Shown here: positions 56,780 through 64,000 of the stretch, piece after piece
Position numbering within the stretch: the first letter of the stretch is position 1
Layout: each line of letters starts with the position of its first letter
The notes under the pieces: model-generated
What the model was told of the DNA's origin: nothing
Database searches by the model: none
The model's input: only the letters and a program-made list of their open reading frames with translations
Program-made: the position numbers and the translations under genes
Assembly (NCBI RefSeq): GCF_963678635.1
Contig: NC_087063.1
Coordinates: 67,930,727-67,994,726, forward strand
Length of the DNA: 64,000 nucleotides
Source: Symsagittifera roscoffensis
Taxonomy: Eukaryota > Xenacoelomorpha > Acoela > Convolutidae
Direction: 5' to 3'

Positions 56780-59700
56780 GTTTGTGAGGCCAAAGCCACC
56801 AGCTGACGTAGCTATCTCTATGTCGGAGTCGGAAACCTTGACGCAGACAAAAAGTTTTAATGAAGTAGAAGAAAGTAGAAGAAACTCAATGAAGTAGAAG
56901 AAAGAAGCAGGCGGTTTGTGAGGCCAAAGCCACCAGCTGAGGTAGCTATCTCTCTGTCGGATACTTTGACGCAGACAAAAAGTTTCAATGAAGTAGAAGA
57001 AAGTAGAAGAAACTCAATGAAGTAGAAGAAAGAAGCTGGCGGTTTGTGAGGCCAAAGCCACCAGCTGACGTAGTTATCTCTATGTCGGAGTCGGAAACCT
57101 TGACGCAGACAAAAAGTTTTGATGAAGTAGAAGAAAGTAGAAGAAACTCAATGAAGTAGAAGAAAGAAGCAGGCGGTTTGTGAGGCCAAAGCCACCAGCT
57201 GAGGTAGCTATCTCTCTGTCGGATACCTTGGCGCAGATAAAAAGTTTCAATGAAGTAGAAGAAAGTAGAAGAAACTCACTGAATTAGAAGAAAGAAGCTG
57301 GCGGTTTGTGAGGCCAAAGCCACCAGCTGACGTAGCTATCTCTATGTCGGAGTCGGAAACCTTGACGCAGACAAAAAGTTTTAATGAAGTAGAAGAAAGT
57401 AGAAGAAACTCAATGAAGTAGAAGAAAGAAGCAGGCGGTTTGTGAGGCCAAAGCCACCAGCTGAGGTAGCTATCTCTCTGTCGGATACTTTGACGCAGAC
57501 AAAAAGTTTCAATGAAGTAGAAGAAAGTAGAAGAAACTCAATGAAGTAGAAGAAAGAAGCTGGCGGTTTGTGAGGCCAAAGCCACCAGCTGACGTAGTTA
57601 TCTCTATGTCGGAGTCGGAAACCTTGACGCAGACAAAAAGTTTTGATGAAGTAGAAGAAAGTAGAAGAAACTCAATGAAGTAGAAGAAAGAAGCAGGCGG
57701 TTTGTGAGGCCAAAGCCACCAGCTGAGGTAGCTATCTCTCTGTCGGATACCTTGACGCAGACAAAAATTTTAATGAAGTAGAAGAAAGTAGAAGAAACTC
57801 AATGATGTAGAAGAACGAAGCAGGCGGTTTGTGATGCCAATGCCACCAGCTTTGGTAGCTATCTCTCTGTCGGATACCTTGGCGCAGATAAAAAGTTTTA
57901 ATGAAGTAGAAGAAAGTAGAAGAAACTCAATGAAGTAGAAGAAAGAAGCAGGCGGTTTGTGAGGCCAAAGCCACCAGCTGAGGTAGCTATCTCTCTGTCG
58001 GATACTTTGACGCAGACAAAAAGTTTCAATGAAGTAGAAGAAAGTAGAAGAAACTCAATGAAGTAGAAGAAAGAAGCTGGCGGTTTGTGAGGCCAAAGCC
58101 ACCAGCTGACGTAGTTATCTCTATGTCGGAGTCGGAAACCTTGACGCAGACAAAAAGTTTTGATGAAGTAGAAGAAAGTAGAAGAAACTCAATGAAGTAG
58201 AAGAAAGAAGCAGGCGGTTTGTGAGGCCAAAGCCACCAGCTGAGGTAGCTATCTCTCTGTCGGATACCTTGACGCAGACAAAAATTTTAATGAAGTAGAA
58301 GAAAGTAGAAGAAACTCAATGATGTAGAAGAACGAAGCAGGCGGTTTGTGATGCCAATGCCACCAGCTTTGGTAGCTATCTCTCTGTCGGATACCTTGGC
58401 GCAGATAAAAAGTTTCAATGAAGTAGAAGAAAGTAGAAGAAACTCACTGAATTAGAAGAAAGAAGCTGGCGGTTTGTGAGGCCAAAGCCACCAGCTGACG
58501 TAGCTATCTCTATGTCGGAGTCGGAAACCTTGAAGCAGACAAAACGTTTTAATGAAGTAGAAGAAAGTAGAAGAAACTCAATGAAGTAGAAGAAAGAAGC
58601 AGGCGGTTTGTGAGGCCAAATCCACCAGCTGAGGTAGCTATCTCTCTGTCGGATACTTTGACGCAGACAAAAAGTTTCAATGAAGTAGAAGAAAGTAGAA
58701 GAAACTCAATGAAGTAGAAGAAAGAAGCTGGCGGTTTGTGAGGCCAAAGCCACCAGCTGACGTAGTTATCTCTATGTCGGAGTCGGAAACCTTGACGCAG
58801 ACAAAACGTTTTGATGAAGTAGAAGAAAGTAGAAGAAACTCAATGAAGTAGAAGAAAGAAGCAGGCGGTTTGTGAGGCCAAAGCCACCAGCTGAGGTAGC
58901 TATCTCTCTGTCGGATACCTTGACGCAGACAAAAAGTTTTAATGAAGTAGAAGAAAGTAGAAGAAACTTAATGATGTAGAAGAACGAAGCAGGCGGTTTG
59001 TGATGCCAATGCCACCAGCTTTGGTAGCTATCTCTCTGTCGGATACCTTGGCGCAGATAAAAAGTTTCAATGAAGTAGAAGAAAGTAGAAGAAACTCACT
59101 GAATTAGAAGAAAGAAGCTGGCGGTTTGTGAGGCCAAAGCCACCAGCTGACGTAGCTATCTCTATGTCGGAGTCGAAAACCTTGAAGCAGACAAAACGTT
59201 TTAATGAAGTAGAAGAAAGTAGAAGAAACTCAATGAAGTAGAAGAAAGAAGCAGGCGGTTTGTGAGGCCAAATCCACCAGCTGAGGTAGCTATCTCTCTG
59301 TCGGATACCTTGACGCAGACAAAAAAATTCAATGAAGTAGAAGAAATCAGAAGAAACTCAATGAAGTAGAAGAAAGAAGCAGGCGGTTTGTGAGGCCAAA
59401 GCCACCAGCTGAGGTAGCTATCTCTCTGTCGGATACCTTGGCGCAGACAAAAAGTTTCAATGAAGTAGAAGAAAGTAGAAGAAACTCACTGAATTAGAAG
59501 AAAGAAGCTGGCGGTTTGTGAGGCCAAAGCCACCAGTTGACGTAGCTATCTCTATGTCGGAGTCGGAAACCTTGACGCAGACAAAAGTTTTAATGAAGTA
59601 GAAGAAAGTAGAAGAAACTCAATGAAGTAGAAGAACGAAGCAGGCGGTTTGTGAGGCCAAAGCCAACAGCTGACGTAGTTATCTCTATGTCGGAGTCGGA

Positions 59701-62700
59701 AACCTTGACGCAGACAAAAAGTTTTGATGAAGTAGAAGAAAGTAGAAGAAACTCATTGAAGTAGAAGAAAGAAGCAGGCGGCTTGTGAGGCCAAAGCCAC
59801 CAGCTGAGGTAGCTATCTCTCTGTCGGATACCTTGACGCAGACAAAAAGTTTCAATGAAGTAGAAGAAAGTAGAAGAAACTCAGTGAAGTAGAAGAAAGA
59901 AGCAGACAGTTTATGAGGCCAAAGCCACCACCTGATGGAGCTATCTCTATGTCGGAAATCTTGACGCAGACAAAAAGTTTTAATGAAGTAGAAGAAAGTA
60001 TGAGAAACTCAATGAAGTAGAAGAAAGAAGCAGGCGGTTTGTGAGGGTAAAGCCACCAGCTGATGTAGCTATCTCTCTGTCAGATACCTTGACGCAGATA
60101 AAAAGTTTCAATGAAGAAGAAGAAAGTAGAAGAAACTCAATGATGTAGAAGAACGAAGCAGGCGGTTTGTGATGCCAATGCCACCAGCTTTGGTAGCTAT
60201 CTCTCTGTCGGATACCTTGGCGCAGATAAAAAGTTTCAATGAAGTAGAAGAAAGTAGAAGAAACTCACTGAATTAGAAGAAAGAAGCTGGCGGTTTGTGA
60301 GGCCAAAGCCACCAGCTGAAGTAGCTATCTCTATGTCGGAGTCGGAAACCTTGACGCAGACAAAAAGTTTTGATGAAGTAGAAGAAAGTAGAAGAAACTC
60401 ACTGAATTAGAAGAAAGAAGCTGGCGGTTTGTGAGGCCAAAGCCACCAGTTGACGTAGCTATCTCTATGTCGGAGTCGGAAACCTTGACGCAGACAAAAG
60501 TTTTAATGAAGTAGAAGAAAGTAGAAGAAACTCAATGAAGTAGAAGAACGAAGCAGGCGGTTTGTGAGGCCAAAGCCACCAGCTGACGTAGTTATCTCTA
60601 TGTCAGAGTCGGAAACCTTGACGCAGACAAAAAGTTTTGATGAAGTAGAAAAAGTAGAAGAAACTCAATGAAGTAGAAGAAAGAAGCAGGCGGTTTGTGA
60701 GGCCAAAGCCACCAGCTGAGGTAGCTATCTCTCTGTCGGATACCTTGACGCAGACAAAAAATTTCAATGAAGTAGAAGAAAGTAGAAGAAACTCAGTGAA
60801 GTAGAAGAAAGAAGCAGACAGTTTATGAGGCCAAAGCCACCACCTGATGGAGCTATCTCTATGTCGGAAATCTTGACGCAGACAAAAAGTTTTATTGAAG
60901 TAGAAGAAAGTATAAGAAACTCAATGAAGTAGAAGAAAGAAGCAGGCGGTTTGTGAGGGTAAAGCCACCAGCTGATGTAGCTATCTCTCTGTCAGATACC
61001 TTGACGCAGATAAAAAGTTTCAATGAAGAAGAAGAAAGTAGAAGAAACTCAATGATGTAGAAGAACGAAGCAGGCGGTTTGTGAGGCCAAAGCCACCAGC
61101 TGTGGTAGCTATCTCTCTGTCGGATACCTTGGCGCAGACAAAAAGTTTCAATGAAGTAGAAGAAAGTAGAAGAAACTCACTGAATTAGAAGAAAGAAGTT
61201 GGCGGTTTGTGAGGCCAGAGCCACCAGCTGACGTAGCTATCTCTATGTCGGAGTCGGAAACCTTGACGCAGACAAAAAGTTTTAATGAAGTAGAAGAAAG
61301 TAGAAGAAACTCAATGAAGTAGAAGAAAGAAGCAGGCGGTTTGTGAGGCCAAAGCCACCAGCTGAGGTAGCTATCTCTCTGTCGGATACCTTGACGCAGA
61401 CAAAAAGTTTCAATGAAGTAGAAGAAAGTAGAAGAAACTCAATGAAGTAGAAGAAAGAAGCAGGCGGTTTGTGACGCCAAAGCCACCAGCTGAGGTAGCT
61501 ATCTCTCTGTCGGATACCTTGGCGCAGACAAAAAGTTTCAATGAAGTAGAAGAAAGTAGAAGAAACTCACTGAATTAGAAGAAAGAAGCTGGCGGTTTGT
61601 GAGGCCAAAGCCACCAGTTGACGTAGTTATCTCTATGTCGGAGTCGGAAACCTTGACGCAGACAAAAAGTTTTGATGAAGTAGAAGAAAGTAGAAGAAAC
61701 TCAATGAAGTAGAAGAAAGAAGCAGGCGGTTTGTGAGGCCAAAGCCACCAGCTGAGGTAGCTATCTCTCTGTCAGATACCTTGACGCAGACAAAAAGTTT
61801 CAATGAAGTAGAAGAAAGTAGAAGAAACTCAGTGAAGTAGAAGAAAGAAGCAGACAGTTTATGAGGCCAAAGCCACCACCTGATGGAGCTATCTCTATGT
61901 CGGAAACCTTGACGCAGACAAAAAGTTTTAATGAAGTAGAAGAAAGTATAAGAAACTCAATGAAGTAGAAGAAAGAAGCAGGCGGTTTGTGAGGGTAAAG
62001 CCACCAGCTGATGTAGCTATCTCTCTGTCAGATACCTTGACGCAGATAAAAATTTTCAATGAAGAAGAAGAAAGTAGAAGAAACTCAATGATGTAGAAGA
62101 ACGATGCAGGCGGTTTGTGAGGCCAAAGCCACCAGCTGTGGTAGCTATCTCTCTGTCGGATACCTTGGCGCAGACAAAAAGTTTCAATGAAGTAGAAGAA
62201 AGTAGAAGAAACTCAATGAAGTAGAAGAAAGAAGCAGGCGGTTTGTGAGGCCAGATTCACCAGCTGACGTAGCTATCTCTATGTCGGAGTCGGAAACCTT
62301 GACGCAGACAAAACGTTTTAATGAAGTAGAAGAAAGTAGAAGAAACTCAATGAAGTAGAAGAAAGAAGCAGGCGGTTTGTGAGGCCAAAGCCACCAGCTG
62401 AGGTAGCTATCTCTCTGTCGGATACCTTGACGCAGACAAAAAGTTTCAATGAAGTAGAAGAAAGTAGAAGAAACTCAATGAAGTAGAAGAAAGAAGCAGG
62501 CGGTTTGTGAGGCCAAAGCCACCAGCTGAGGTAGCTATCTCTCTGTCGGATACCTTGGCGCAGACAAAAAGTTTCAATGAAGTAGAAGAAAGTAGAAGAA
62601 ACTCACTGAATTAGAAGAAAGAAGCTGGCGGTTTGTGAGGCCAAAGCCACCAGTTGACGTAATTATCTCTATGTCGGAGTCGGAAACCTTGACGCAGACA

Positions 62701-64000
62701 AAAAGTTTTGATGAAGTAGAAGAAAGTAGAAGAAACTCAATGAAGTAGAAGAAAGAAGCAGGCGGTTTGTGAGGCCAAAGCCACCAGCTGAGGTAGCTAT
62801 CTCTCTGTCAGATACCTTGACGCAGACAAAAAGTTTCAATGAAGTAGAAGAAAGTAGAAGAAACTCAGTGAAGTAGAAGAAAGAAGCAGACAGTTTATGA
62901 GGCCAAAGCCACCACCTGATGGAGCTATCTCTATGTCGGAAACCTTGACGCAGACAAAAAATTTTAATGAAGTAGAAGAAAGTATAAGAAACTCAATGAA
63001 GTAGAAGAAAAAAGCAGGCGGTTTGTGAGGGTAAAGCCACCAGCTGATGTAGCTATCTCTCTGTCAGATACCTTGACGCAGATAAAAATTTTCAATGAAG
63101 AAGAAGAAAGTAGAAGAAACTCAATGATGTAGAAGAACGATGCAGGCGGTTTGTGAGGCCAAAGCCACCAGCTGTGGTAGCTATCTCTCTGTCGGATACC
63201 TTGGCGCAGACAAAAAGTTTCAATGAAGTAGAAGAAAGTAGAAGAAACTCACTGAATTAGAAGAAAGAAGCTGGCGGTTTGTGAGGCCAAAGCCACCAGC
63301 TGACGTAGCTATCTCTATGTCGGAGTCGGAAACCTTGACGCAGACAAAAAGTTTTAATGAAGTAGAAGAAAGTAGTAGAAACTCAATGAAGTAGAAGAAA
63401 GAAGCAGGCAGTTTGTGAGGCCAAAGCCACCAGCTGAGGTAGCTATCTCTCTGTCGGATACCTTGACGCAGACAAAAAGTTTCAATGAAGTAGAAGAAAG
63501 TAGAAGAAACTCAATGAAGTAGAAGAAAGAAGCAGGCGGTTTGTGAGGCCAAAGCCACCAGCTGAGGTAGCTATCTCTCTGTCGGATACCTTGGCGCAGA
63601 CAAAAAGTTTCAATGAAGTAGAAGAAAGTAGAAGAAACTCACTGAATTAGAAGAAAGAAGCTGGCGGTTTGTGAGGCCAAAGCCACCAGTTGACGTAGTT
63701 ATCTCTATGTCGGAGTCGGAAACCTTGACGCAGACAAAAAGTTTTGATGAAGTAGAAGAAAGTAGAAGAAACTCAATGAAGTAGAAGAAAGAAGCAGGCG
63801 GTTTGTGAGGCCAAAGCCACCAGCTGAGGTAGCTATCTCTCTGTCGGATACCTTGACGCAGACAAAAAGTTTCAATGAAGTAGAAGAAAGTAGAAGAAAC
63901 TCACTGAATTAGAAGAAAGAAGCTGGCGGTTTGTGAGGCCAAAGCCACCAGCTGACGTAGCTATCTCTATGTCGGAGTCGGAAACCTTGACGCAGACAAA
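56780..64000 (+). repeat. Homogeneous end with mixed 128/134-bp higher-order repeats
   Basis: Two unit lengths alternate: the 128-bp unit and a 134-bp unit in which gtcgga is doubled (tatgtcggagtcggaaacc). Measured steps between marked units are 524, 517 and 651 bp (57038, 57562, 58079, 58730), then 912, 1036 and 1036 bp (cctgatggag at 59931, 60843, 61879, 62915). 1036 equals six 128-bp plus two 134-bp units. Neighbouring copies are almost identical. Confidence 0.88.

Larger units (their letters stand above)
27074..64000 (+). repeat. Satellite array, 128-bp unit, about 288 copies, runs off the right edge
   Basis: All units are head to tail in one orientation. Counting from ccaccagctgaggtagct, landmarks of the typical unit are ctctctgtcggataccttg (21-39), cgcagacaaaaagtttcaat (41-60), three agtagaagaaa-type words (62-102) and aagcaggcggtttgtgaggc (103-122). 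Direct counts give 128 bp (61355 to 61483), 129 bp (27075 to 27204, 41645 to 41774) and 134 bp (61611 to 61745). The unit has an internal ~29-30 bp duplication, tcaatgaagtagaagaaa at unit positions 56 and 85. The + strand is strongly purine-rich. The left end begins mid-unit and is diverged with many indels. The right third is close to uniform. Open frames of 60-128 codons on - throughout the array arise because 128 is not a multiple of 3, so three frames are read in turn; none is a gene. Confidence 0.97.

Noticed and set aside
27074-64000. CRISPR-like array
   Set aside because: Units are contiguous with no unique spacers, and the setting is eukaryotic.
27074-64000. CENP-B-box in the satellite unit
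   Set aside because: No match to the nTTCGnnnnAnnCGGGn pattern was seen in the unit, so centromere identity cannot be argued from it.

Overview
The window looks like nuclear DNA of an invertebrate animal. It carries decayed retroelements of three classes found together in animals (Ty3/gypsy-like, BEL/Pao-like and a Penelope-like element with a GIY-YIG domain), AT-rich intergenic DNA, intron-type splice signals around a short open exon candidate, and a very large tandem satellite. No prokaryotic features (operons, ribosome binding sites) are present. I cannot name the species.

Layout. 1-7.2 kb: an LTR element remnant on + ('element B': 5' LTR from 1172, gag-like fragments 2386-3540, 3' region, 3' LTR from 4213), cut off at about 5074 by a Penelope-like element on - (5075-7180). 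7.2-14.9 kb: a Ty3/gypsy remnant on + ('element A': 5' LTR piece from 7235, gag 10028-11801, pol to 14235, 3' region, 3' LTR piece 14505-14862). 14.86-19.66 kb: a BEL/Pao-type element on - with a decayed gag (17170-14863), an intact 214-codon ORF upstream of it (17893-17249), a primer-binding-site-like 18-mer (19347-19330) and a candidate 312-bp LTR (19662-19351) lying against a degenerate tRNA-like sequence. 20-27 kb: mostly AT-rich non-coding DNA holding a second, more decayed copy of the element B gag, one good candidate host exon (22423-22622), a fold-back element (23.7-24.5 kb) and a dense cluster of palindromes (26.05-26.26 kb).

27.07-64.0 kb (58% of the window) is one uninterrupted satellite array running off the right edge, about 288 copies of a 128-bp unit, all in one orientation. 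The left end is diverged. The right end (about 56-64 kb) is nearly homogeneous and has clear higher-order repeats. Scattered 129-bp units, including the outermost one at the left edge, read through as a 43-codon repeat containing an internal 10-codon duplication. The common 128-bp unit is the same sequence minus one base at the start of the second 10-codon copy. I infer that the satellite grew from a short in-frame, possibly protein-coding repeat that then lost its frame. This is the most unusual thing in the window.

No complete working gene can be demonstrated. The only long uninterrupted reading frames outside the array are the 214-codon ORF and the 580-codon part of the BEL gag. Open frames inside the array are by-products of a 128-bp period read in three frames.
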